Shown here in pieces: positions 23,990 through 35,769 of a DNA stretch of 64,000 nucleotides. The notes under the pieces were generated by a model. That model made no database searches. It was given only the letters and a program-made list of their open reading frames with translations, and was not told the DNA's origin. The position numbers and the translations under genes were made by a program. The stretch comes from Harmonia axyridis (lineage: Eukaryota; Arthropoda; Insecta; Coleoptera; Coccinellidae), in the NCBI RefSeq assembly GCF_914767665.1, contig NC_059502.1, forward strand, positions 5,704,001-5,768,000, written 5' to 3'. The first letter of the stretch is position 1. Every line of letters starts with the position of its first letter.

Positions 23990-26900
23990 TTAAACTGACA
24001 AAGATACGAAACTATTATATTGGGTAATATTTCTTTTCAATATATCAGCACAAAGGCCAAGCACTCGTTCAAACCTGTAAAAAAAAATAATAAAGAAAAT
24101 TACATCATTGCTTTATACAGGGTGTTTGGTGAAGATATGAATAAAGCTAAGAACATACTTTATTCATTGACTAATATATGTCAGATTCTTGTGTAAAAAA
24201 TGCCTCGATTCGTTCATAAGTCAAAATTGTATTTTTTTCAGTATATACAGGGTGTTCCTGAATTCGAGGAACAAACGAAAACGACAGATTCTTTGGATAA
24301 TTTTAAGAAAAATAAGTTCTATCAACAAGGGCCCATAAACTCCTTTTTTAGAGATACAGGGTGTTAAAATTTGATTTTTTTTCTCATAGCACCTTCCCTT
24401 CACAAGATATTCAACTTACATTAGACATAGATGATTTAAGTGTTCATCATGTGATATAATTTTTGACATGTCTCTACCAAACACGTACCTTAAATACAAT
24501 AGTAACAAGTGGACCGCCCCCTCTAGTTTTGTGCCCCCCTGCAATATCTCATGAGAAAAAAAAATACTACATGAATTTAATATAAACGAGATAGACCTGG
24601 AAATCTGAGCCCCCTTCAAAAAATCCAGTCTCCTCCCCACCTTTTCTTGGAAGCTGGCTTTTCGAAACAAATGGGGACTTAAAAAAAAATGTTATAAATT
24701 TCCATGAACAGGAAATACCGCAAAAAAAAGCCCTTTACAGAAATCTCACCTGGCCCTATCCAGCTTCACACATTTCAAGGGTCCACAAGCAACCACGGTG
24801 GCAGCTCTTGGTCTGTTAAGAAGTAGGGCAATTTCGCCAAAATAATCACCAGCAGCCAGTTTACCAACTTCGGTAGGTTCTTCGCCCTCTGTTCTATTTT
24901 GCTTAACAATAGCAGTGCCTTCAACAATAATGTAGAAATCATCGCCTGGTTCACCTTGTCTGACAATAGTTTCACCGTTGTCAAATCTGTAAAACAAGAT
25001 GTCAATTGATATCTTCAATAGCATAGTATTTTGATGGCTAACAGACAATTGTTCAATTCCGGAAAAAGTACCACCCGAGCGGGACTCGACCCCGCAAGCT
25101 CCGAATCACTAATCCGATGCTCTACCAATCAAGCCACCGAGGAAGAGAAAGAATTCTTCAATGTACTTGAGCATGCAAGATTATAAAGGGTGTTTTTTTT
25201 CGAGGTATATAACTTTAAGACTTTAAGTTAACTTTAAGACTTTAAGTTGGCATTACTGTTCAACGATTGCAAATAGTGCAATTTATTTCGAAAATAATGG
25301 TTCTGTGCGTAATACGTATCGCGCACTACGTCCATTTTATCGTCGACAAAATCGTCCATCAGAGCAGTTAATTCGATTAACCATGGAACGTTTTCGCACC
25401 ACGTTTACTCTTATTGATAACTCGCATCCCCAGAGACGCCGTACGGTGCGTACAGAAGAAGCTATTGCTGCTGTAAAGCGTAGCATTGAGGAAGACCCGA
25501 ATGAGTCTACCCGCCATCGAGCACAGGAATTGGATCTGTGTCCATCCACTTTATGGAAGGTTTTGGGGAAGGATCTTGGTTTGCGTGCTTACAAAATCCA
25601 ACTCGTGCAAGAATTGAAGCCAAACGATCATCAAGTGAGGCGTAGATTCGTCGAATGGGCCCAAAATGAGATTGTCGTTGTTCCCGATTTTCATAAGCGA
25701 ATTTTGTTTAGCGATGAAGCGCACTTCTGGTTGAATGGCTACGTCAACAAACAAAACTGCCGCATTTGGAGTGAAGCTAATCCTCAAGTGTATGTCGAAA
25801 CACCGTTACATCCAGAAAAACTGACTGTTTGGTGCGCTTTATGGGCTGGTGGAATCATTGGTCCGTAATTCTTTAAAAACGATGATGGTCAGAACGTTAC
25901 AGTCAATGGTGATCGGTATAGAGCCATGATTACTAACTTTTTCATTCCTGAATTGAACAACCATGATGTCCAGGAGCTGTGGTTCCAACAAGACGGCGCA
26001 ACATGTCACACAGTTCGTGCCACAATCGATTAATTGAAAGACACGTTTGGTGACCGCCTAATTTCACGTTTTGGACCTGTGACTTGGCCTCCAAGATCTT
26101 GTGATTTAACACCGCTAGAATACTTTCTGTGGGGCTACGTAAAGTCATTGGTCTATGCGGATAAGCCACAAACCCTTGACCATTTGGAAGACAATATTCG
26201 CCGTGTTATTGCCGATATACGGCCGCAAATGTTGGAAAAAGTCATCGAAAATTGGACGTCCATATTGGACTACATCCGAGGCAGCCGTGGCGGTCATATG
26301 CCAGAAATCATATTTAAAATGTAATGCCACAAGATTATCTTGCGGATAAATAAAATTCATGTCAATCGAATAATCCATCGTTGTTTTATTGCAATTTAAA
26401 GTTCTATAGCTCTAAAAAAAAACACTCTTTAGAATTTCTATATTTTTTGCTTTCAAAACCCTTCCAGATTCTCACCTCAGGGATGGAATTCATAAATTGG
26501 AATCTCGTTAGAACTAGTGTAGTGATGTTAAGGGATATTATACTGAATAATAAAGTGTTTGTGTTTGTTTTTTTTTTCATCGAACTGCAACTTTTTTAAC
26601 AACCTCTGGGAGTAAGTTTGTGAACGCAGTCCTAGAGTATATAAAATTATACCTGACAGGTTCCAAGGCGTCCGCCACAGTCAGTCTTTCCCATTTGTCT
26701 AAGTTCTCCAGGATGGAAACTCTGGATAGGAACTCCTCGTACATCTTACGTTTCCTGATCGTAGATCCCATGAGTATCCTACGGTACGAGTCTCTGTCGA
26801 TGCCCCAAAGTTTCACATCCGTTTTGGCCTTGACGGTAGCCGCCCTTGGTGTTCCGTAGATCAGCGCCAACTCTCCGAAACTGCCGCCTTCTCCTATCGT

Positions 26901-28275
26901 TGTTACTAGTTCATTGTTGACATAGATCTGTGGAATTTCGAGAGTTAATACTGGACCTTAGACGTAGCCGGGTTAGTTTCAACTAAGATGTATATATATA
27001 TTTATATACCTGTAAAACTTATCACAGATTTATGTATAGTTGATTTTGAGAGGTTACTAGAGTTTCAGATTGCGCACACGTCGGTTTTATTTGACATTTC
27101 TCGCGATTCTCGACTCGCGTGACCTTTGAGTATAGAATAATAGTATTTTATATTCTATGCTCGTGACAATCTTCTATACTAGAATAGACCAATACGCTCT
27201 ATTAGTGTGACGTCATACTCCGTCACTTTTGGTTCTCCTGTCAGTGTTCGGAATCCAAACAAATAAATTGTCTAAATTAGTACGGTGTCGTTGAAGGAAT
27301 TGGCTTATTTTCATAAATAAGAGTATTTGAGGAACGATTCAGGTATTAATTGATAGACAGAAGGAACGAGGTTAATACCAGTAAGTTTGAATCCTGTATC
27401 ACTCACCAGATTTTGTAAAAAGCCGTGTTCATTAGTTGAACTTCAAGTTCGAACTTACTGGCATTAATCTCGTGCCTTCTGTCTATCAATTAATAGTAAA
27501 ATCGTTCCTTAAATAATCTTATTTATCAAAATAAGCCAATTTCTTCAACGACAACGTACTAAATTGAATGACAATTTGTTTGTTTGGATTCCGAACACTG
27601 ACAGGAGAAGTAAAATGGCGGTGTGTGACGTCATCACTAATAGAGCGTATTCCTCAGGGACATCCAAATTGCAGCGTGACTTAAGAGGGTACATCACCAC
27701 GTGATATGATCGTTGACAATATTTTCTCAGAGGTGGAGGTAAAGAAATAATGTGCGGTGTTGCCAGAACTTTTGAATGATCAGTAGAACTTAGGAATATT
27801 ACAATAGTTCCAACTTTCGTCGAACGGTTGTACTTTACATTAGTCATTTAATAAATTTCAACGAAATTTTGCCTATTTTGTAATATTTTCTTCTCGAATA
27901 TTTTTACCGACAACTCACCTCGACCTCGCCCTGATCGATCACGTAAAAATTGTCCCCCTCGTCTCCCTGCTGGATGATCGGCTCCCCCGGCAGACACGTG
28001 ACCGGAAACATGGCGTCGAAAATGTCCGAACGTTCGTTCTCGTCCAGGTGCGAGAACAAGACGTTCTTCGCGATCGCCTTGTATAGGGCGGCCATCGTCT
28101 TGTAGTCCTTCGGCACCACCTTCTTCACGTAGCTGGTGGCGTCCTCTTCAGTCACCGGCTCCGCCGATATGCCTCCTCTACGTTTGACTGGGGGCTGGGA
28201 GGCAGAGGGGGGCATTGGGGACAAGTCGTCCATCTCGTCAGGCGACGCGGACTGCTTGGCCTCCAGAGCTTGCTC
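23990..28275 (-). CDS. Pka-R1: cAMP-dependent protein kinase type I regulatory subunit (3' four exons)
   Basis: Exons complement(23990..24074, 24750..24986, 26653..26927, 27919..28275) splice in frame with GT-AG sites and encode 317 residues. In order they hold an acidic hinge, the pseudosubstrate KRRGGISAE (type I, Gly at the phosphoacceptor position), cAMP site A with FGELALIYGTPRAA, site B with FGEIALLLNRPRAA, and the terminus ILKRNITQYNSFVSLSV. The protein inhibits the PKA catalytic subunit until cAMP binds. Both sites keep the Glu and Arg of the phosphate-binding cassettes. The first visible exon begins with GAG after a TGCAG acceptor, so the dimerization/docking part or an alternative first exon lies upstream and was not recognised. 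Introns contain a tRNA-like sequence, a DD41D element and a MITE. The 28.0-28.27 kb exon is clearly more GC-rich than its surroundings. Confidence 0.93.
25071..25143 (-). tRNA. tRNA-Thr(AGU)-like sequence, probably a pseudogene
   Basis: On the minus strand a 73-nt cloverleaf can be drawn. It has box A TGGCTTGATTGG, a D stem GCTT/GAGC, an anticodon loop TTAGTGA (anticodon AGT) and a T arm GCGGG/CCCGC. Defects argue against a working tRNA. The acceptor stem has one mismatch and three wobble pairs, T54 is G and A14 is G. It sits in a PKA-R1 intron about 45 bp from a transposon end. A SINE head is the alternative. Confidence 0.45.
25186..26430 (+). mobile_element. DD41D (rosa-like) mariner-superfamily transposon, longest copy
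   Basis: Terminal repeats GGGTGTTTTTTTT lie at both ends with TA-rich flanks. The transposase frame 25305-25868 covers the helix-turn-helix region and the first catalytic Asp (LFSDEAHFW). The rest (26034-26324) follows with QQDGAT, then SCDLTPLEY (Asp to Glu). In intact copies the second and third acidic residues are separated by 41 residues, the spacing of the rosa group. Here the start codon region is deleted (about 110 bp), one T is missing and two stops (GP-stop-FF and ID-stop-LK) interrupt the frame. It lies in a PKA-R1 intron, antisense to the gene. Confidence 0.8.
27195..27647. mobile_element. MITE-1 foldback element, copy 1 (PKA-R1 intron)
   Basis: About 453 bp with near-complementary arms of about 200 bp around a loop of about 60 bp. 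Ends are CGCTCTATTAGTG and its complement, flanked by TA on both sides. Each arm carries the octamer TGACGTCA (27208-27215 and 27626-27633). No coding capacity. Confidence 0.85.
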
Positions 28276-28391
28276 CTGCAGACAAAAAATTGGGAGTGTA
28301 AATTATCGGGTATTTCAAATGCGTTTGATGTGCCGATTAAAATAATAGCATCAGCTTTGGTTTTTGAGATATAGGATTAGTTCTGATATTA

Positions 28392-28860
28392 TTAGGTGAA
28401 CAACTTTGCTTCCGCCGTTTTGAAATAGATGGGCGTAGCGGTAAGTGGTAGTCGAAATAAAAAGATCGTAGATGTCATACAATAAGCTTAGGTATTTGTA
28501 AACATAACGCCTTCGGAATATTAGTCGATTTGCGTCTACATCATGAAGTTATTCTCGATTAAACATGTCAGTTTAAGAGCCAAATTATCGTCATTTGCGG
28601 GAGGTTTCAATTTTCTGCTTTAATATGAATAAATCTGCGGCTGAGGCTCATCAAATGCTCTCAAATACCTATGGTGAGGTCACTATAAGAGATAGAATGT
28701 GCCGAGAGTAGTTTCAACGCTTCAAGAACGGTGATTTTGACCAGCAGGCGGTGAAAGAGAGAAGGTTTTCGAAGATGTACAATTGGAGGCATTACTTGAT
28801 CAAGACTCGTGTCAAACGCAATAAGAATTGGCAGTGACAAAAATTGTTCGTACAAAACTT
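28392..28860 (+). mobile_element. Mariner (D34D type) 5' fragment
   Basis: Terminal-repeat-like CTTTGCTTCCGCCGTTTT at the left, then a transposase N-terminus starting at 28626 (NKSAAEAHQMLSNTYGEV) with an in-frame stop after CRE. It is the same subfamily as the copy at 50312-51337 and truncated before the catalytic domain. Confidence 0.65.
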
Positions 28861-28878
28861 CTGTTTATTTGTTGTATA

Positions 28879-30101
28879 TGAGGCCGATTGAAAGGTCCAC
28901 GGTCTGATGCACAGATGGCGGTGCTAGTATTAAATCCATATGATTTTTAGTTAGTACAAACCTTCAAACAATACGTGTCAAAATTTGACAGCAGTCCGAC
29001 CATTAGTTTGTGAGGTATTGCGTTGTGAGTCCAGCTACTTTTGTTATTTGAAAAAATATGGAAAAAAAAGAATTTCGTGTGCTGATAAAATATTGCTTTT
29101 TGAAGGGGACAATACAGTTGAAGCAAAATATTGGTTTTGATGAACAGTTTGCGGGGTCTGCACCAGGAAAATCAACCATCATTGATTGGTATGCAAAGTT
29201 TAAATGTGGTGAATGAGAACCGAAAGCGGCTCAAAAAAAAATCAAAAAAGAGCACAAAATAATTTTGAATGACCGCAAAACGAAGTTGATCGAGATAGCA
29301 GACATTGTGAAGATATAATCTGAATGTGTACATCATCATTCACGAATATTTGTACATCAGAAAGCTGTGTGCAAAATGGGTGCCACGCGAGCTCACAATC
29401 GATCAAAAACAACAACGTGTTAATGATTCTGAGCAGAGTTTGAAGCTGTTCAAGTGCAATGAACCTGAATTTTTGCGTCGATATGTGACAATGGATGAAA
29501 CATGGCTCCATCATTTCACTCCGGAGTCCAATTCCGAATTCAAAGCGGAGAAAAACACCACAGTCAGCTGGCAAGGTTATGGCATCAGTATTCTGGTATG
29601 CGCAAGGTGTAATAATCATTGATTACTCTAAAAGAGCCAGATCATCAAGAGCGATTATCATATAGAGTTATTGGATGGTTCAAAGGATGAAATCGTTAAA
29701 AAACGGCCCCATTTGAGAAAAAAGGTGCTGTTTTATCAAGACAATGCGCCGTGTCACAAATCAATGAAAACAATGGCAAAATTGCATGAATTGGGCTTCG
29801 AATTGCTTCTGCATCAACCGTATTCGCCAGATCTGGCCCCCAGCGACTTTTACCTGTTCTCAGACCTCAAAAGAATGCTCGCTGGAAAGAAATTTAGCGC
29901 CAATGAAGAAGTAATCGCCGAAACTGAGGCCTATTTTGAATCGAAAGACAAAACGTACTACAAAAATGGTATCGAAAAGTTGGAAGATCGCTATAATCGC
30001 TGTATCGCCCTCGAAGGCAACTATGTTGAATAATAAAATCGAATTTTGTCAAAAAATGTGTTTAACTATGGTAGACGGGGGATTTTTCAATTGGCCTGTT
30101 A
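28879..30101 (+). mobile_element. Mariner (D34D) transposon, nearly full length but broken
   Basis: Termini GAGGCCGATTGAAAGGTCC and GGATTTTTCAATTGGCC are inverted. Coding begins MEKKEFRVLIKYCFL and stops after about 50 codons. Later frames give TMDETWLHHF (first Asp, 29490) and FYQDNAPCH with SPDLAPSDFYLF (29740-29860), the last two catalytic residues 34 apart. Several frameshifts and stops make it inactive. Confidence 0.78.
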
Positions 30102-30409
30102 CGTTTATCATTTTGATATTCTCTAACACTGCTCGGTGCGCTATGGATTGACCTAAAAACTGCTAAAAGCATAGATATAAGTCAACGGTATCACGAAAAA
30201 TGGTCAAGTTCTCGAGTTCACGAACACTGGTCCTCCACAGCGGATCATTCGCGTCCGTCATCGGTAAAACAGACGTATTATGTTATATTTATAAATACTC
30301 CAATGAAAGAGGTCGCAGCCTAATTATTAGACTTCCCCCTCAAAACCATCAACTTTTCATTCGAAACAATTTTCCATAAGATGCCTCTTCCTCGAAATTT
30401 TCAACACCC

Positions 30410-30770
30410 GGCGGTATTTTATTGATGCCGAGCCTAGCGCCGCCACTGTCGGCGTCTCCCCGTCCGCCTGAGCGCGCCCGCCTCTGATCCGATTACGGGA
30501 AAACAACGGTTTGTGCGTCCGTGCGCACGGGAAAATTTTTCCGGTGAATTTTCATCCGTCCGGCCGGCGGATTTTCCGCTCCGTCCGTCCGTGACGGCCT
30601 TAATTAAAGGTCGGCGGTGGGTGGGCGTTTTCGAGCCGCCCGGCGCCCATCCGTGGGCGCCATCAATCAGGACCCCGTTCGTGCGGAAAATGAGCGCGCG
30701 CGTTCTGTTTTGTCTTGCCGGACACCGCGTTTTCCGCCTTCGATTTCCGGTGGAAAACTAATCTGCGTGG
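30410..30770. promoter_or_regulatory. CpG-rich, GC-rich island
   Basis: A sharp GC- and CpG-rich stretch (many CCG/CGG, GGCGCC, GCGCGC) in otherwise AT-rich DNA, about 2.1 kb upstream of the first visible PKA-R1 exon. It could be a promoter or a noncoding first exon of that gene. No start codon with a matching donor was found. Confidence 0.35.
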
Positions 30771-30811
30771 GAATTTCCCGACTTCATTCACTTTTTTTTT
30801 GGATCTATTAT

Positions 30812-32172
30812 TGGTATGTTGTTTGTACGCCAATGCTGCATTATTCAATGAGTCCTCAAACTTCAAATCTGATTTATGTGAAATGTAACAAATTAGTAAT
30901 CATTTATTGATTAGACTCGCCATCAACCAAAAGATTGAATTAAATTCTCGAAAATTGTTATTATTTCAATTGTGAATGATAATTTGCATATCATTTTCAC
31001 AGAAAAGTAAGAGAGAAGATCTAAGAATTTATCTGTTGAGATTTCCTACTGTGTAAATGTTATTCACTTTCTTTGATCTTATATTGTAATGTTGTTTGTA
31101 CGCCACTGCTGCATTATTCAACTACTCCTCAAACTTCAAATCTGATTTATGTGAAATGTAACGAATTAGTAATCATTTATTGATTAGACTCGCCATCAAC
31201 CAGAAGATTGAATTAAATTCTCGAAAATTGTAATTATTTTAATTGTGAATGATAATTTGCATATCATTTTCACAGAAAAGTAAGAGAGAAGATCTAAGAA
31301 TTCATCTGTTGAGATTGCTATCTGTGTAAATGTTATTCACTTTCTTTGATCTAATATTGTAATGTTGTTTGTACGCCACTGTTGCATTATTCAACGACTC
31401 CTCAAACTTCAAACCTGATTTATGTGAAATGTAACAAATTAGTAATCATTTATTGTTTAGACTCGCCACCAACCAAAAGATTGAATTGAATTCTCGAAAA
31501 TTGTTTTTATTTCAATTGTGAATGTTAATTTGCATATCATTTTCACAGAAAAGTAAGAGAGAAGATCTTAGAATTCATCTGTTGAGATTGCTATCTGTGT
31601 AAATGTTATTCACTTTCTTTGATATAATATTGTATAATGTTGTTTGTACGCCACTGCTGCATTATTCAACGACTCTTTAAACTTCAAATCTATTTTATGT
31701 GAAATGTAAAATGTAATTAGTAATCATTTATTGATTAAAACTCGCCATCAACCAAAAGATTGAATTAAATTCTCGAAAATTGTTATTATTTCAATTGTAA
31801 ATGTTGATTTGCATATCCGTTTCACAAAAGAGTAAGAGAGATCATTTTCACAGAAAAGTAAGAGAGAAGATCTAAGAATTCATCTGTTGAGATTGCTATC
31901 TGTGTAAATGTTATTCACTTTCTTTGATCTAATATTGTAATGTTGTTTGTACGCCACTGCTGCATTATTCAACGACTCCTCAAACTTCAAATCTATTTTA
32001 TGTGAAATGTAACAAATTAGTAATCATTTACTGATTAAAACTCGCCATCAACCAAAAGATTGAATTAAATTCTCGAAAATTATTATTTCAAATTCAAATG
32101 CTGACTTGCATATCTATTTCACAGAAGAGTAAGAGAGAAGTTCTACGAATTTATCTGTTGAGAATGCTACCT
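30812..32172. repeat. Tandem repeat, about 273-bp period, five units
   Basis: Units start at 30818, 31091, 31364, 31639 and 31942 with TGTTTGTACGCCA, then GCATTATTCAA, CTCGCCA(T/C)CAACC and AAGTAAGAGAGAAG. Spacings are 273, 273, 275 and 303. The longer unit has a duplicated AAGTAAGAGAGA segment. Units are highly similar, so the array is young. Confidence 0.85.
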
Positions 32173-32221
32173 CTGTAAATCTGTTTTTTTTTTGTAGTGA
32201 ATTTTAACAATATTTAAATAG

Positions 32222-32395
32222 ACCCCTCAAATAAAAACGTTTTCTGAACATCGGGTTCTGATCTGAAACATAGTGAGGTTTCAAGGGTGTAGCTCACGTC
32301 CAGGAGAAGTTGCAGCCTCGGGAATTTCATCCATTTTTTTTCGAAAATTTCAGATTTTTAACTATAATTTCTGAAATAATCGCCAAACTGCAAAC
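32222..32395. repeat. Fragment of the ~460-bp repeat
   Basis: CCTCAAATAAAAACG, ACATCGGGTTCTG and CACGTCCAGGAGAAGTTGCA match the array at 37.6-40.2 kb; an isolated partial unit. Confidence 0.7.
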
Positions 32396-32585
32396 CACTA
32401 ACTGGAAAATCCTCAACATACTAGATTCGTTAGATATAACCACAAAAGACACTCAACAGTGTATTGTCGAACTACTTCGAGTAGTAGACGTAATAAATAC
32501 ATCAAGAGAGGATGAAAGCAATTGTAATAATTTGTCAATTTGCGCTACATTGTTTACCCAAATAAACCATCATCTTTTAGCTTGA
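32370..32585 (+). pseudogene. Coding-like fragment with faint RhoGAP C-terminal resemblance
   Basis: Past the repeat fragment the plus-strand frame reads NWKILNILDSL, CIVELLRVVD and NLSICATLF to a stop. The pattern of a helix with paired hydrophobic residues followed by N-N-L-S-I-x-x-x-L-F recalls the end of RhoGAP domains (N-L-A-x-x-F-x-P). No acceptor or upstream exon was found. The resemblance is weak and could be chance. Confidence 0.2.
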
Positions 32586-32750
32586 GAATATTTGTCTCTT
32601 GAAACTCACTTCTTATATTTTCCTTGACACATATGTTTACTCATAACGATCAAATGAATACTCAACATTTCTGAAAACTTCTAAAGTCTTTCGAAGTTTT
32701 AGCAAAAACAGCTAACCCAGATACTGATTAGGTTATCAATTGCCAATCAA

Positions 32751-33772
32751 GAGTAATAAACATAGATAGAGGGAGCATATGTCATTTTCAGTAACGATCA
32801 AATTTGACATGAAGCGCGCGGAAATGAAAACGTATCAGTGATACGATATTTCACACAATTCGCGAGTTTCTCCATAAATAACGCACTTCTTATGTCCCAT
32901 ATAGTGAATCAACGTTTCATATCAACTCAAAATATATTGAGATGAATACCTAAATATATCAGAAATTCAGAGAACAAACTTCAAGCCCGCCAAACAACGT
33001 GGAACAACCGATGACAATAGGAGAGCAAAAGTTGACAAACCTTGGATTTCAGCAGGTAGATACAGAAAATAATAAATATTCTGTTTATTATAAATTCGAC
33101 AATTAATAAAAATATCAGATTCCAAATATTCAAGTTTGCGTGTTCAATCGGGAATTACTCAAACAAATATATTTAATTCAATATAATATACACCCATAAC
33201 AATATAGTAAAATTGTGTATTTGAAAATATATCACAATACGCTCTATTAGTGTGACGTCACACACCGCCATTTTTTGGTTCTCCTGTCAGTATTCGGAAT
33301 CCAAACAAATAAATTGTCATTCAAATTAGTACGGTGTCGTTGAAGGAATTGGCTTATTTCCATAAATAAGAGTATTTGAGGAACGATTTCATTATTAATT
33401 GATAGACAGAAGGAACGAGGTTAATACCAGTAAGTTTGAATCCTGTATCATTCCCCAGATTTTGTAAAAAGCCGTGTTTATTAGTTGAACTTCAAGTTCA
33501 AACTTACTGGCATTAATCTCGTGCCTTCTGTCTATCAATTAATAGTAAAATCGTTCCTTAAATAATCTTATTTATCAAAATAAGCCAATTTCTTCAACGA
33601 CAACGTACTAAATTGAATGACAATTTGTTTGTTTGGATTCCGAACACTGACAGGAGAACTAAAATGGCGGTGTGTGCCGTCATCATTAATAGAGCGTATT
33701 CGAAAACGTAACCTAACCATGTTGGGGACATGTAAAAATTACGTATCCTCCCTCTATCTATGTTTATTACTG
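32751..33772. mobile_element. MITE-2 copy a, interrupted by MITE-1
   Basis: Termini AGTAATAAACATAGATAGAGGG and the complementary CCCTCTATCTATGTTTATTAC are about 30-bp inverted repeats. Removing the MITE-1 insertion at 33240-33696 leaves about 565 bp collinear with copy c. Confidence 0.75.
33240..33696. mobile_element. MITE-1 foldback element, copy 2
   Basis: Same structure as copy 1 with TA flanks, inserted into the MITE-2 copy at 32751-33772. The left octamer TGACGTCA is intact; the right one is mutated (TGCCGTCA). Confidence 0.85.
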
Positions 33773-34021
33773 ACCGACATCATAATGACGTTTACATTGT
33801 TGTCAGACCTTCACCTTTTTCCGGATTAATCATGAACTTTGTTATTTCAAATTGACCGCCCCCGTATATTTTGCCGTTCAAAATCCTTAAACTAGACGTA
33901 TTCCCGCATCCGTCATCTAGCCCATTCGAGATGAATCGATATAATCATACCGTTGTGAGCGAAGCTGATGCCTTAGCAGAAACGACTTCAATTTAGGCCA
34001 TAGCCTTCTAGTTTTACTATA

Positions 34022-34356
34022 TTATACGTGCTCTTTCAGCAAAGCACGCAATTCTTCCCGTGCCCTCTCCACTTCCGCCCCAGCTCTGCCGCCCGCTGGT
34101 TAATAATTCTCTCGGTTATCAGGCCATTTTTTTTCCACCCACTTTTCATGACTTCGAATGTCGACTTTTTGTAGTGGAGGTACTCAATCTCGTTTTTTAG
34201 GTCTAATTGGACATGACTTCTTTTTTGTTTTTCGGTTATTTTCATTATTCTTGGGTTGGTAGGTCTTTTGTTCTTCGGTTCCCAACTTGTCGGACCCTTG
34301 GGGTAGAAAAAGTTTGGATTGAACGAGGAAGGAAATATGATAGAAAACAAAAACAT
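34022..34356 (-). pseudogene. Unidentified coding relic with probable frameshift
   Basis: The minus strand shows a long frame (TEKQKRSHVQLDLKNEIEYL, then ITERIINQRAAELG) that becomes Arg/Gly/Cys-rich near its end. A second frame takes over there with AEVERAREELRALLKEHV and a stop at 34022. Joined, the C-terminus would be a Glu/Arg/Leu-rich helix. Base composition is higher in GC than the flanks. I do not recognise the protein; a retrocopy or exon relic is possible. Confidence 0.3.
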
Positions 34357-34427
34357 CGTTACGTAGTTGGTCTTTTGCTATTATTTATTTTTTAATTCTG
34401 AGCGCAATGTTGTATTTAATTTTTTTT

Positions 34428-35769
34428 ATTAACGTTTCATATTTACTCAAAAAATTATAAATAAATACCTAAATATATCAGAAATTCAGATAACAAACTT
34501 CAAGCGCGCCAAACGACGTGAAACAACCGATGACACTTGGAGAGCAAAAATTGCCAAACCTTGGAATTCAGTACGTAGATACAGAAAATAATAAATATTA
34601 TAAAGGGTGTTTTTTTTAGAGCTATAGAACTTTAAATTGCAATAAAACAACGATGGATTATTCGATTGACATGAATTTTTATTTATCCGCAAGATAATCT
34701 TGTGGCATTACATTTTAAATATGATTTCTGACATATGACCGCCACGGCTGGCTCGGATGTAGTCCAATCTGGACGTCCAATTTTCGATGACTTTTTCCAA
34801 CATTTTTGGCCGTATGTCGGCAATAACACGGCGAATGTTGTCTTCCAAATGGTCAAGGGTTTGTGGTTTATCCGCATAGACCAATGACTTTACATAGCCC
34901 CTCAGAAACTAGTCTAGCGGTGTTAAATCACAAGATCTTGGAGGCCAATTCACAGGTCCTAACGTGAAATTAGGCGGTCACCAAACGTGTCTTGCAATAA
35001 ATCGATTGTGGCACGAGCTGTGTGACATGTTTCGCCGTCTTGTTGAAACCACAGCTCCTGGACATCATGGTTGTTCAATTCAGGAATGAAAAAGTTAGTA
35101 ATCATGGCTCCATACCGATCACCATTGACTGTAAAGTTCTGGCCATCATCATTTTTGAAGAAGTACGGACCAATGATTCCACCAGCCCATAAAGCGCACC
35201 AAACAGTCAGTTTTTCTGGATGTAACGGTGTTTCGACATACACTTGAGGATTAGCTCCACTCCAAATGCGGCAGTTTTGTTTGTTGACGTAGCCATTCAA
35301 CCAGAAGTGCGCTTCATCGCTAAACAAAATAAAATGGGCGTAGTGCGTGATACGTATTCCGTACAGAACCATTATTTTCTAAATGAAATTGCACTATTTG
35401 CAAGCGTTGTTCAGGCGTGAGTCCATTCATGATGTATTGCCAAACCAAACTGAGAATAAATCACTTGACAGCTGTTAAATCGGTCGTCATCTTGAACAGT
35501 AATGCCAACTTAAAGTTATATACTTCGAAAAAAAACACCCGTTACATACTATAAATTCAACAATTAGGAAAAAAATCGGATTGCAAATATTCAAATTTGA
35601 ATATTTATCGAGAATCACTCAAATAAATATATTTCATTCAATATAATACATTCATAATGATATAGTCAAATTGTGAATTTGAAAATATATCACAATCCGA
35701 CAACGTAATCTAACCATGTTGGAGACATGTAAAAATTGCATAAATTTCCTCTATCTATGTTTATCACTC
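34428..35769. mobile_element. MITE-2 copy b, left-truncated, interrupted by a DD41D element
   Basis: From AACGTTTCATAT onward it matches the interior of copies a and c. The DD41D element occupies 34603-35541. The right terminus (CTCTATCTATGTTTATCACTC) is present; the left terminus is missing. Confidence 0.72.
34603..35541 (-). mobile_element. DD41D (rosa-like) transposon, internally deleted copy
   Basis: Same termini as the 25-kb copy. About 365 bp between the N-terminal HTH and the first catalytic Asp are missing; the frame resumes at ILFSDEAHFW. A single-base deletion plus stop near 34960 breaks the second half. It is inserted inside a MITE-2 copy. Confidence 0.8.

Noticed and set aside
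30513..30910. Overlapping plus-strand frames in the CpG island
   Set aside because: Open frames are expected in GC-rich DNA; no motif and no splice context.
30812..32172. CRISPR-like array of repeats
   Set aside because: Units are contiguous 273-bp repeats without short repeat/spacer alternation, and the DNA is eukaryotic.
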